Translations under genes and position numbers: made by a program
Notes under the pieces: generated by a model
The model's input: the letters and a program-made list of their open reading frames with translations, nothing else
Database searches by the model: none
Told to the model about the DNA's origin: nothing
In this document: positions 1 through 7,325 of the stretch, one piece after another
How positions within the stretch are numbered: position 1 is the first letter of the stretch
Layout of the letters: each line of letters starts with the position of its first letter
Assembly (NCBI GenBank): GCA_023429685.1
Contig: JAEZDF010000121.1
Span: 1 to 9,937, forward strand
Direction: 5' to 3'
From: Bacillota bacterium
GTDB lineage: Bacteria > Bacillota > Clostridia > Oscillospirales > Ruminococcaceae
DNA: 9,937 bases

Positions 1-10
1 CATAAAATGC

Positions 11-41
11 TTGACTGTTCCCTTGGGGGCTGGTGTATGGT
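11..41 (+). promoter_or_regulatory. MerR-type promoter with 19-bp spacer, upstream of merR-ogg
   Basis: A -35 hexamer TTGACT (11-16) and a -10-like TATGGT (36-41) are separated by exactly 19 bp, the over-long spacing typical of MerR-regulated promoters. The spacer region carries an imperfect dyad centred near position 24: AC at 14-15 opposes GT at 33-34, and CCC at 20-22 opposes GGG at 26-28. This looks like a MerR-family operator. The first gene behind it encodes a MerR protein, so autoregulation is likely (inference). Transcription would begin near 48, giving a leader of about 16 nt that still includes the ribosome binding site. Confidence 0.68.
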
Positions 42-63
42 ACAGGGGAGAGGAGTGATCACG

Positions 64-981
64 ATGTTGATTCACGAGGTCTGCAATCGGTGCGGACTAA
101 CCAAAAAGGCGGTTGAGTATTACGAGCAGCAGGGTCTGATCGCGCCGCAGATTCTGGAAAACGGGTACCGAGATTACGACGCAGAGCAGGTTCACGCCCT
201 AAAGGAGATAGCCGTGCTGCGAAGATGCGGTCTGAGCATTCTGGATATCCGCACCGTTTTAACCAGCGCAAGCAAACCACTTGCGCTTGCGCGGTACAAG
301 CATCTAAACGAGCTGCGCATCGAGCGGCTCAACGCGACCCAGACCTGTATTGACAGCCTAATCGAGCATTACGATATTGAGAAAAGCTTTTTGCAGCTGC
401 AGCAAATGGATATTTCCCCAGTCAGCATTCGCGAAAAGCTGGTTTTGGCTTTCCCGGGCAGCTATGGACTATTGTTGTCCTTTCACTTCGGGCGATTTTT
501 GGATGAACCCATTCAAACCACCGAGCAGCGTACGGCGTATGACAAGGTAGTCGCCTATCTCGACAGCGTAGCCTCTCATATCCCAGACGAGCTTGGCGCG
601 TATCTGGAGCAGGCGATTCCTCTGAATCAAAACGAGGATATCCGGCAGTATGAAGACGATATGAATCGGCTAATGGAGCAGGCGGTCGCCGACCCCGATG
701 CCCTTTTTCAGTCCATGCACATCGAGCAGTATGTCGCTTACCGCACATCCGACGCGTTTCTGCAATCCCCCGAGGGGAAAATGATGGATATGATCACCGC
801 GTTTCAAAAGAGCAGCGGGTACACGGACGTTTTTCTAAAGAACCTCAAGATACTGAGTCCTACGTATCAGCAATACTGCGACAGCCTTGAGAAGGCCAAT
901 CGAATGATATTGGAACAATACCCTGCGTTGGGGCAGCTTTACGAGACGGGCGGGTCGCAAGGCAATATTCAGAGCAAATAA
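64..981 (+). CDS. MerR-family transcriptional regulator
   Basis: This encodes a 305-residue DNA-binding regulator. Residues 1-70 form a MerR winged helix-turn-helix: the helix-turn-helix LIHEVCNRCGLTKKAVEYYE, then QGLI, GYRDYD in the wing and a second helical segment containing LRRCGLSILDIRTVL. The remaining 230 or so residues look mainly helical and acidic. I do not recognise them as a known effector domain, so the inducer is unknown. The start is the ATG at 64, which follows a GAGGAG ribosome binding site by 8 nt. An in-frame ATG at 7 lies upstream of the likely promoter and is excluded. The glycosylase gene follows after 16 bp, so the two are probably co-transcribed. MerR proteins usually bind as dimers in a 19-bp promoter spacer and untwist it, which fits the promoter just upstream. 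The family call is firm; the physiological role is not. Confidence 0.88.
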   Translation: MLIHEVCNRCGLTKKAVEYYEQQGLIAPQILENGYRDYDAEQVHALKEIAVLRRCGLSILDIRTVLTSASKPLALARYKHLNELRIERLNATQTCIDSLIEHYDIEKSFLQLQQMDISPVSIREKLVLAFPGSYGLLLSFHFGRFLDEPIQTTEQRTAYDKVVAYLDSVASHIPDELGAYLEQAIPLNQNEDIRQYEDDMNRLMEQAVADPDALFQSMHIEQYVAYRTSDAFLQSPEGKMMDMITAFQKSSGYTDVFLKNLKILSPTYQQYCDSLEKANRMILEQYPALGQLYETGGSQGNIQSK

Positions 982-997
982 AGCCGGAGGTTTTGGC

Positions 998-1879
998 ATG
1001 ATGAATAGATTAGAGCACCGCGGCGATGTGCTGTGCGTCGATGTGCGGGACTTTTCCCTGCGCGACACGCTGCTGTGCGGTCAGTGCTTTCGGTGGGAGG
1101 AAACCGAGCCGGATGTGTTTTGCGGCGTTGTGGGTGACCGCACACTCACCGTGATACAGAAGGACGATACGCTTGTCTTTAAGGACTGCACGCTGCAGGA
1201 GTTTGACACTGTTTTATACGATTACTTTGACCTTTCCCGCGACTACGCAGGGATTAAAGCCGATTTGTACAGCGATGCCGCCCTGAAAACGGCGATTGAC
1301 TACGCGCCCGGTCTGCGGGTGCTGCGTCAGCCGCCGTGGGAGACGCTGTGCTCGTTTATCATCTCACAAAACAACAACATCAAGCGCATCAAGGGCATTG
1401 TGGCGCGGCTGTGCGAGTGCTTTGGAAAGCCTATTTTGGACAAAGCGGGCAACCTCACCGCTTATGCGTTCCCCGACGCAGATACCCTTGCCAGACTGGA
1501 TGAGCCCGACCTTGCCCCGCTTCGCGCGGGGTGGCGCGCCGCGTATCTTTTGGATGCAGCGCAAAAGGTCTCTGCCGGAGAGATTGACCTTGCACGGCTG
1601 TATACCTGCCCAATCGACGAGGCACGCGAGACACTCCGGTCGATTAAGGGCGTGGGTCCAAAGGTGGCGGATTGCGTCTTGCTGTACGGCTTTGCCCGCA
1701 CCGAGGCGTTTCCGCTCGACGTATGGATGAAACGTGCGATGCTGCGGTATTACCCTGACGGGCTGCCCGCGTGTGCGCAGCAATACCCGGGGCTTGCGCA
1801 ACAATACCTGTTTCATTACATACGCTGCGGAGACAAGGACTGTACCACCTCCGTCTGCATCTCAAGTAGCGCAAAATAA
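998..1879 (+). CDS. ogg: 8-oxoguanine DNA glycosylase/AP lyase, OGG1 type
   Basis: This 293-residue base-excision-repair enzyme is predicted to remove 8-oxoguanine from DNA and nick the abasic site. Residues 1-100 match the OGG N-terminal domain, including GQCFRW (28-33). Residues 110-275 match the HhH-GPD glycosylase fold, with the FIISQNNNIKRIKG segment (120-133) resembling the FICSSNNNIARITG region of OGG1. The helix-hairpin-helix GVGPKVADC (218-226) holds the presumed catalytic Lys222. PLDVW (239-243) holds the presumed catalytic Asp241, 19 residues later as in human OGG1 (K249/D268). The ATG at 998 follows GGAGG by 7 nt; a second ATG at 1001 is possible. The end of the domain reads AQQYLFHYIR, and the last 17 residues (rich in Cys, Ser and Thr) are unlike the usual short family tail. 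The gene is second in a likely operon with the MerR gene. Confidence 0.9.
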   Translation: MMNRLEHRGDVLCVDVRDFSLRDTLLCGQCFRWEETEPDVFCGVVGDRTLTVIQKDDTLVFKDCTLQEFDTVLYDYFDLSRDYAGIKADLYSDAALKTAIDYAPGLRVLRQPPWETLCSFIISQNNNIKRIKGIVARLCECFGKPILDKAGNLTAYAFPDADTLARLDEPDLAPLRAGWRAAYLLDAAQKVSAGEIDLARLYTCPIDEARETLRSIKGVGPKVADCVLLYGFARTEAFPLDVWMKRAMLRYYPDGLPACAQQYPGLAQQYLFHYIRCGDKDCTTSVCISSSAK

Positions 1880-1883
1880 ACGC

Positions 1884-1913
1884 AAAAAACGGCTGCCGAC
1901 GCAGCCGTTTTTT
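1884..1913. terminator. Bidirectional intrinsic terminator between ogg and spoIIE
   Basis: A perfect 13-bp stem (1884-1896 with 1901-1913) encloses the 4-nt loop CGAC. The GC core CGGCTGC/GCAGCCG is flanked by six A on the left and six T on the right, so each strand ends the hairpin with a U run. It lies 4 nt after the ogg stop and 29 bp from the stop of the convergent spoIIE, and so can terminate both. Confidence 0.93.
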
Positions 1914-1942
1914 ATTTAGACCCAATTGGCTATATTATGGGA

Positions 1943-4300
1943 TTATCCCGCGCTTTTTTCCCGTGCCTGATCGCGGCAGGCAGTCATTAGCAGCGCCGCC
2001 GCCGAGATATCGTCCTCGTGCCCGTCGCTGCGTCGCTGTTTGGCCGTCTCGACAATGCTTTTTGCAAGCGCCTGCATGTCGTCGCCTTGGTAGCGTTCGA
2101 GCTCCTTCACAACCCATTCACCGTCATCAAACACCACACCATCCGACACCATCAGCACAATGTCGCCTTCGGTAAGCTCTATGCCCGAGTGGTCTACCGA
2201 GATGCCGTTTAGGATGCCGATGGGCAGCGAATCGCCCTCGAGCATAAACGCCTTGCCGCCGCTGCGCACAAAGGTGGGCGCGGCACCCGCCTTGTAAAAC
2301 TCCGCCTTGCCGGTGTGCAGATCAACGAGCGAGATATCCGCCGTGGCAAGCGATTCCTCCGCCGATTTGGTCAACAGCGCGGCGTTTGCAAACTTGAGTG
2401 CGCCGGTGGCACCCAGACCCGCGCTCATCATGCGGGTAAGCAGTGAGGACGCCATCGCGGAATCCACCGCCGCCGCCGGACCGCTGCCCATGCCGTCGCT
2501 GAGCACCAGCTGCACCCTGCCCCCGTCGGACAGGTAGCGGATGCTGTCGCCGCACAGCCTACCGTCGCGGTAAGCGGACTGGTATTCGCCGTACACCGGC
2601 TCAAACCGCGCACGCTCTTTTAGGCGGATGGTCGTAACGCCGTCCTTCTCTACCACCGTGGGCAGCGCAAGCTCACGCTTGCACACACGCCCAAGCACCC
2701 GTGCAAGTCGCACCCGGCTGATGCTCTCTATCTCATCGGTATCGATTAGGATAGTAAGGGTAATCCGCCCGTTTAGGTCGGTTTCGCACACCGCCTCGCG
2801 GGGGTAGATGTTGGTGCTCTCCAGATACTCCCGCACCGCGCCCGAAAGACGCACATGGCGGGTTCGCTTTCTTGCCGCCTCTTCGCTCAGCTCATCAAGC
2901 AGCTCGCCCATCGCCTCAAACTGCCCCGATACCACCGCGCGCAGCTCGCCAAATCGGCGCGCGCTGCTCTCTCTGCCGCGAAAACGCTCATATTCTTCAT
3001 TGACCGCCACGCACAGCTGACGCGTTTTGTTACAGCCTTCTGCAAACGAGCGGGGGAAGTCCGCCTCGGTGACCGAGCCTTTGTCCTTGAGTACGCTGCC
3101 AAGACCGTGGAACGTCCCCATCGTGCTGTTGTAGCAGGGTCCCCAGCATGCCATGCGCTTTGCGCAGCGTGCACATACCGCATCTGCCGCCGCGTCATAC
3201 ACGGTGGTGATGTCGTCGGCGTTGATCTTCTTTAGGCGTTCGGATACGCTGTCTACCGCGCTGCGTACCTCACGCATCACACTGCCGGCAAGGGTTAGGC
3301 GGGTATGCAGCTCGCGGCTGATGCCCTCTGCCCCCTGCTCGACGCGGTCGGTCGCAATGCGAAACGACCCGACGGTGTTTATCAGGTTTTGCGGCAGCAC
3401 CATAAACAGCACCGTTGCCGCCATGACCTCGTACAAAACCTGAACAGGTACTGTGCCCGTTCCCGCTGCAATCACCAAAAGCCCGTTTGCCAGCACAAAC
3501 GCAGCGCACGCGCCAAACCGCCCGAAGGCGTAAAACACCCCCGCAAACAGCCCCGAAAAGCCGTATACCCCCGCAAGCACTAATAACGATACATCATTAA
3601 GCCCTGCCACAACGCCAACCACAACGCCCGCGCCTGCTGCCACAGCGGGACCATAACAGGACGCAACCGCCAAAACCACAACAACCCCCACGAACCGACC
3701 GACCGAAAAGCCGAACAGTCCAAACCCGCACAGCGCTAGCAGCATCACGCTAAGAACTGCTAAGATGCTCGCGTGCTCCTTGCGTTCGAGGATACTTGCG
3801 ACAAAGCCTTTTTGCAGGGGTGCCCCCGCAAGCTGTACGAGATAAGCCCCGGCACCCGCAAGCAGCGACTCTGCCACGCTGAGCAGTATCTGCGACGCGT
3901 TCGCCGATGCAAGTGATGCTATCAGCGAGGGGATAAGAAGGGCAAAAAAGCCGACCAACGCCGCTGCCGCGCCGCTTTTTTCAAGGCGTGTCCAGCGTTT
4001 TATGAGTGCGCGCGCCGCCACAATAAGGCAGAGCGCCGCCATATACTTCATGCTACCGATACCCGCGCCCACCGGCAGAAGGTAGCCGCACAGCGCACCA
4101 ATGACACCCGGCCAAAACAGCCCCGCCGGCGCACCCGCCGCAAGCGCGATACCAAAGGGCGCTATCCTGCCGTACATGCCGGCGTTTGCCATTAAAAAGC
4201 CCGCCAGAAAGCTGACTGCACCGACCATTGGCGCGCGGGTCTGCACAAATCGCTGCAACGTCATCCAGATTCGATTTTTTACCGCTGTATGCTGTTTCAT
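1943..4300 (-). CDS. spoIIE: Stage II sporulation protein E (PP2C-family serine phosphatase)
   Basis: This 785-residue membrane phosphatase is expected to dephosphorylate the anti-anti-sigma factor SpoIIAA, releasing sigma-F in the forespore, and to act at the polar septum. Residues 25-305 are very hydrophobic, consistent with the family's roughly ten membrane spans. A central cytoplasmic region follows, with a cysteine cluster (C376, C379, C385, C389, C423, C430). The C-terminal PP2C domain has SDGMGSG (601-607), ATADISLVDL (652-661), SDGVVFDDGEW (719-729) and GHEDDIS (760-766), which supply the metal-binding aspartates. The size is close to the Bacillus protein (about 827 residues). I chose the ATG at 4300 because AAAGG lies 12 nt upstream; an in-frame ATG at 4339 has only a weak binding site. 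The gene converges on ogg and diverges from the TrmO-like gene. It marks the organism as a probable spore former. Confidence 0.95.
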   Translation of the reverse strand: MKQHTAVKNRIWMTLQRFVQTRAPMVGAVSFLAGFLMANAGMYGRIAPFGIALAAGAPAGLFWPGVIGALCGYLLPVGAGIGSMKYMAALCLIVAARALIKRWTRLEKSGAAAALVGFFALLIPSLIASLASANASQILLSVAESLLAGAGAYLVQLAGAPLQKGFVASILERKEHASILAVLSVMLLALCGFGLFGFSVGRFVGVVVVLAVASCYGPAVAAGAGVVVGVVAGLNDVSLLVLAGVYGFSGLFAGVFYAFGRFGACAAFVLANGLLVIAAGTGTVPVQVLYEVMAATVLFMVLPQNLINTVGSFRIATDRVEQGAEGISRELHTRLTLAGSVMREVRSAVDSVSERLKKINADDITTVYDAAADAVCARCAKRMACWGPCYNSTMGTFHGLGSVLKDKGSVTEADFPRSFAEGCNKTRQLCVAVNEEYERFRGRESSARRFGELRAVVSGQFEAMGELLDELSEEAARKRTRHVRLSGAVREYLESTNIYPREAVCETDLNGRITLTILIDTDEIESISRVRLARVLGRVCKRELALPTVVEKDGVTTIRLKERARFEPVYGEYQSAYRDGRLCGDSIRYLSDGGRVQLVLSDGMGSGPAAAVDSAMASSLLTRMMSAGLGATGALKFANAALLTKSAEESLATADISLVDLHTGKAEFYKAGAAPTFVRSGGKAFMLEGDSLPIGILNGISVDHSGIELTEGDIVLMVSDGVVFDDGEWVVKELERYQGDDMQALAKSIVETAKQRRSDGHEDDISAAALLMTACRDQAREKSAG

Positions 4301-4435
4301 GGTGTGACCATGCCTTTCTGTTTTGAGATTGTTATCCATTAATCTTCACTGGATTATGTATTTTTAATCGCTTTGCGCAAAACAATGGCTTGCTTGTACA
4401 TGTTTGACTGCTTACTTACATATATTACCTTTTCT

Positions 4436-4468
4436 ATCCTATCGCGCATCGGGCGCAAAAGCTGTCAA
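4436..4468 (-). promoter_or_regulatory. Possible spoIIE promoter with 21-bp spacer
   Basis: Reading the - strand, a perfect TTGACA (4468-4463) is followed after 21 bp by TAGGAT (4441-4436). That spacing is too long for a normal sigma-A promoter. It matches the long spacing known for Spo0A-activated sigma-A promoters of Bacillus sporulation genes, including spoIIE. Two tandem CCCCGAA elements (- strand, 4489-4483 and 4480-4474) sit just upstream and match five of seven positions of the 0A-box core TGNCGAA. An alternative nearer the gene is TTGCGC-N16-CATAAT, ending near 4350, with a weak -35. Neither is secure. Confidence 0.35.
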
Positions 4469-4522
4469 AACGGTTCGGGGATTTCGGGGCAAATCTGCTG
4501 AAACGACGCGAATCGGGTTGCA

Positions 4523-4551
4523 ATGACCACCATATAATGGTATTGTATACT
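4523..4551 (+). promoter_or_regulatory. Likely promoter of the trmO-like gene
   Basis: ATGACC (4523-4528) and TATACT (4546-4551) are separated by 17 bp and match the sigma-A consensus at four and five of six positions. Transcription would start near 4558, leaving a leader of about 23 nt. A TATAAT at 4533-4538 also lies here but has no matching -35 hexamer at the right distance. Confidence 0.45.
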
Positions 4552-4580
4552 TGAAAAACTACAAAGTGGGGTGCTAAGCT

Positions 4581-5036
4581 TTGAACGTAACCTTTCGGGA
4601 AATTGGAACGGTGAGCAACCAGGTCGCACAGCAAAAGGACTGCGGCTGGGGGAAGGACTGCTCCTTTATTGTTATCAACGAGGAGTATCGGCAGGGGCTT
4701 TTGGGTCTTGATGGATTTTCGCACATCGTTGTTGTGTTTTATCTGGATCAGGCTAAATTTGACCCTGCACAGCATCTGGTGAGAAGACCGCATGAACGGG
4801 CGGACTTCCCGCTTGTGGGGATTCTCGCACAGCGGTCTAAGAATCGTCCCAATCCCATCGGCATTACGGCGGTGAGGCTGCTTGATGTAAGCGATAACGT
4901 AGTTACCGTACAGGGGCTGGATGCCATAAACGGTACACCCGTTCTTGACATCAAGCCTTATTACCCCAAGTATGACTGCCGCCCCGACGCCACGGTTCCT
5001 GAGTGGGTGGACGACCTGATGAAAAATTACTTCTAA
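4581..5036 (+). CDS. TrmO/TsaA-like tRNA (t6A37) N6-methyltransferase
   Basis: This 151-residue protein matches the TsaA-like (YaeB/VirR) beta-barrel family. Its E. coli member TrmO methylates N6-threonylcarbamoyladenosine at position 37 of certain tRNAs using SAM. Visible family signatures are IGTVSN near the N-terminus (8-13), DGFSHIVVVFYL (44-55), RSKNRPNPIG (85-94) and GTPVLDIKPYYPKYD (118-132). The protein is short, consisting of the TsaA domain with little C-terminal extension. The start is a TTG at 4581: an in-frame stop lies only two codons upstream, the next in-frame ATG would delete the conserved N-terminus, and GTGGGG precedes the TTG by about 9 nt. A weak start and binding site suggest low expression (inference). 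Family membership is secure; whether this compact version modifies the same nucleoside is not shown by the sequence. Confidence 0.87.
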   Translation: MNVTFREIGTVSNQVAQQKDCGWGKDCSFIVINEEYRQGLLGLDGFSHIVVVFYLDQAKFDPAQHLVRRPHERADFPLVGILAQRSKNRPNPIGITAVRLLDVSDNVVTVQGLDAINGTPVLDIKPYYPKYDCRPDATVPEWVDDLMKNYF

Positions 5037-5040
5037 GACA

Positions 5041-5082
5041 AAAAGAACAGCTGCGGAGCGTACTGCCCGCAGCTGTTCTTTT
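5041..5082. terminator. Bidirectional intrinsic terminator between trmO-like gene and gltX
   Basis: A perfect 16-bp stem (5041-5056 with 5067-5082) encloses a 10-nt loop. The GC-rich core CAGCTGCGG/CCGCAGCTG is flanked by AAAA on the left and TTTT on the right, so it can work on both strands. It begins 4 nt after the trmO-like stop and lies 53 bp beyond the stop of the convergent gltX. Confidence 0.92.
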
Positions 5083-5134
5083 GATATTTCGTTTTATAAC
5101 CAATTAACCGTTTAATATATTATCTTCTATGCCG

Positions 5135-6601
5135 CTAGCCGCACGCAGCCTCAAGCAGCCGAATTCCCGTCTTTACGCGGTCAATCGCATCCTCTTTGCC
5201 GAGGATGGCGCAGATCTCTATCCCGCCGCCGGGAGTAAACTGCTTGCCGCTTACCGCCACGCGCAGCGGCCACAGCACGGCGCCGTTTTTCACCTCAAGG
5301 CGCGCGATCAGTTCAAACAGCGCGTCGTGCACCGACTGCATCGAGAAGTCGGCTAGCCCTTCGAGCACCGGCAGAATCTCGCGCAGCATCGCAAGGGATG
5401 ACTCCTTTGTGGTCTTCATCTTCTTGCTCACATACAGCTCGAGGTCGTACTCGGGCAGTGCATCGACAAAATCCACCTGCTCGGGGATGTCGGCGAGCGT
5501 CTCGGTGCGCGCCTGTAGCACCTGCGCAATGATGGGCAGGCTGACATCCGCGCGGGTGACGGTCTTTTTTATCCATGGCGCGGCAAGCTCGGTAAACGCC
5601 TCGGGGGACAGCCTGCGGATGTATTCGCCGTTGATGTGCCGCAGCTTCTGCGTGTCAAAAATAGCGGGGGATTTCGAGATGCCGCTTGGGTCAAACGCCT
5701 GTATCATCTCGTCGAGTGAAAAGATCTCGTTCTCGCCGCCCGGCGACCAGCCCAGCAGCGCGATGTAGTTGAGCACCGCGTCTTTGAGGTAGCCCGCGGC
5801 AACAAGGTCGCCGTAAGACGCATCGCCGTTGCGCTTTGAGAGCTTTTCGGTCGCGTTCTTCATCACAGGCGAGCAGTGGATGTATACGGGAATCTCCCAC
5901 CCGAACGCCTCGTACAACAGGTTGTACTTTGGGGTGGAGGACAGGTATTCGTTTCCGCGTATCACGTGGGTAATGCCCATTAGGTGGTCGTCCACCACGT
6001 TTGCAAAGTTGTAGGTGGGCATGCCGTCGCTTTTCATTAGCACCTGGTCGTCGAGGGTGGTGTTTTCCACCGTCACGTCGCCAAACACCATATCATGAAA
6101 GGTGGTGGTTCCCGTCTCGGGAATCTTCTGGCGCACCACAAAGGGCACGCCCTCGGCGAGCTTTTCGTCGATCTCCTGTTTGGTCAGGCGTGAGCAGTGC
6201 CCGTCGTACTTGGGCGAGATACCCGAAGCCGTTTGCAGCTTGCGCACCTCCTCGAGCCGCTCCTTATTACAGAAGCAGCGGTAGGCGTGGCCGCTATCGA
6301 TCAGCTGCTGGGCGTAGCCCCCATACATCCCCATACGCTCGCTCTGGATATACGGACCCATCGCTCCGCCGATGTCGGGACCCTCGTCCCACAACAATCC
6401 GGTATCGCGCAGGGTATTGTAGATGATGTCGACCGCGCCCTCTACATAGCGCTCTTGGTCGGTATCCTCAATGCGCAGAATAAAGCTGCCCTGATTGCGT
6501 TTTGCAAGCAGGTAGGCGTACAGCGCTGTTCTTAGGTTGCCCACGTGCATATAGCCGGTGGGGCTGGGTGCAAATCGGGTGCGCACCTTGCCGTTGTTCA
6601 T
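5135..6601 (-). CDS. gltX: Glutamyl-tRNA synthetase
   Basis: This class I synthetase charges tRNA-Glu with glutamate in the cytoplasm. It has 488 residues, a normal length. RFAPSPTG (9-16) precedes the HIGH-type motif MHVGN (18-22), and the KMSKS-type loop is KLSKR (253-257). A zinc site of the E. coli type is visible: C109-x-C111, then Y132 and C136 in YDGHC. The C-terminal third is the anticodon-binding helical domain. I chose the ATG at 6601 (MNNGKVRTRF) because AAAGGA lies 12 nt upstream; an in-frame ATG at 6613 directly abuts that site and would add four residues. Longer readings would run through the promoter. The gene is last in the leftward cluster after the CAP lipoprotein and has its own promoter. 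No T-box is visible in front of it. Whether it also charges tRNA-Gln cannot be read from this window. Confidence 0.96.
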   Translation of the reverse strand: MNNGKVRTRFAPSPTGYMHVGNLRTALYAYLLAKRNQGSFILRIEDTDQERYVEGAVDIIYNTLRDTGLLWDEGPDIGGAMGPYIQSERMGMYGGYAQQLIDSGHAYRCFCNKERLEEVRKLQTASGISPKYDGHCSRLTKQEIDEKLAEGVPFVVRQKIPETGTTTFHDMVFGDVTVENTTLDDQVLMKSDGMPTYNFANVVDDHLMGITHVIRGNEYLSSTPKYNLLYEAFGWEIPVYIHCSPVMKNATEKLSKRNGDASYGDLVAAGYLKDAVLNYIALLGWSPGGENEIFSLDEMIQAFDPSGISKSPAIFDTQKLRHINGEYIRRLSPEAFTELAAPWIKKTVTRADVSLPIIAQVLQARTETLADIPEQVDFVDALPEYDLELYVSKKMKTTKESSLAMLREILPVLEGLADFSMQSVHDALFELIARLEVKNGAVLWPLRVAVSGKQFTPGGGIEICAILGKEDAIDRVKTGIRLLEAACG

Positions 6602-6638
6602 TGCGTTATCCATTCCTTTCGTATATAAGCCATACCAT

Positions 6639-6667
6639 ATCGTATCGCCGCCCACGGCGTTTGTCAA
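6639..6667 (-). promoter_or_regulatory. gltX promoter
   Basis: On the - strand, a perfect TTGACA (6667-6662) is followed by a 17-bp spacer and TACGAT (6644-6639), a good sigma-A pair. It lies in the 80-bp gap between the CAP lipoprotein stop and gltX. Transcription should start near 6632, about 30 nt before the chosen gltX start. Confidence 0.7.
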
Positions 6668-6681
6668 CCATCACAGGGGGG

Positions 6682-7305
6682 CTATTTAGGCGAGGCAAAA
6701 TGCTCGGTTGCATACCATTCGTACCCCTGGTCCGACTTGCGGACATACACACCCACCCCCGTGCGCGTCACATCCGAGGCAATCATCGCCTCGTAATGGG
6801 ATGTGCTTTCCTTCCACGAGTCAAAGATATCCTGCGCGCTCAGGGTTTGCGCCCTGCCCTTTTGCAGGTTCTCGCTGACCACCGTATATCGGTAGCCCGC
6901 TTCCTCTATCACGGTGGACCAATCGCGCCCGTCGGGGCGGGTATGCTCAAAGTGGTCGTGCTCCATCATCTCTTTGCAGCGGGTACGCGCCGTTTTATTC
7001 AGCGTGTCTTCTTCCACAAGCAGTGGCAGCGACAGCCCTTGGCGTTCCTCGTTTACCAGGCGCAGCACGCCGCTTTCCAGTGTTGCGGAAAAATCGGTCT
7101 CACCCTCGCCGCCGGGGTCGATGTGAAATTCCGAGTCGGTGTCCTGCACCATACTCGAGACCTTTTTGTCCGCCCGCACGGTGTTGGTGCTTCGGGCGAT
7201 GGCGTGCATCAGCCCGTCCACATCCAAAAGCGAGCAGCCTGCAAGCAATACGCAGGCAGCCGCTGCCGCTATCAGTACGCCCACTCTGCCTCGTCCTTGT
7301 TTCAT
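6682..7305 (-). CDS. CAP/SCP-domain lipoprotein (YkwD-like)
   Basis: This 207-residue protein is predicted to be exported and lipid-anchored. The N-terminus has basic residues (KQGRGR), an Ala/Val/Leu-rich core and a lipobox VLLAGC with the lipidated cysteine at C24. After a linker of about 55 residues, positions 81-205 form a CAP (SCP/PR-1) domain like those of YkwD-type proteins: LVNEERQGLSLPLL, HFEHTRPDG (118-126), SEN (144-146), a W-x-x-S-x-x-H stretch ending at H170, and YATEHF (198-203). His121, Glu145, His170 and Glu201 could form the usual CAP cavity. The molecular function of bacterial CAP proteins is largely unknown. The ATG at 7305 follows CAGGGTG by a few nt; an in-frame GTG at 7314 lies inside that site. 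The gene sits between cysS and gltX with no obvious functional link to either. No terminator follows it. Confidence 0.85.
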   Translation of the reverse strand: MKQGRGRVGVLIAAAAACVLLAGCSLLDVDGLMHAIARSTNTVRADKKVSSMVQDTDSEFHIDPGGEGETDFSATLESGVLRLVNEERQGLSLPLLVEEDTLNKTARTRCKEMMEHDHFEHTRPDGRDWSTVIEEAGYRYTVVSENLQKGRAQTLSAQDIFDSWKESTSHYEAMIASDVTRTGVGVYVRKSDQGYEWYATEHFASPK

Positions 7306-7325
7306 CGTCAACACCCTGCCTGTCT

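Noticed and set aside
4528..4540. ACCAT-ATA-ATGGT inverted repeat as an operator for the trmO-like gene
   Set aside because: Five-bp arms over an AT-rich -10 region are easily due to chance and no regulator is implied.
6614..6667. In-frame N-terminal extension of gltX
   Set aside because: It covers the TTGACA/TACGAT promoter and does not resemble GluRS N-termini.
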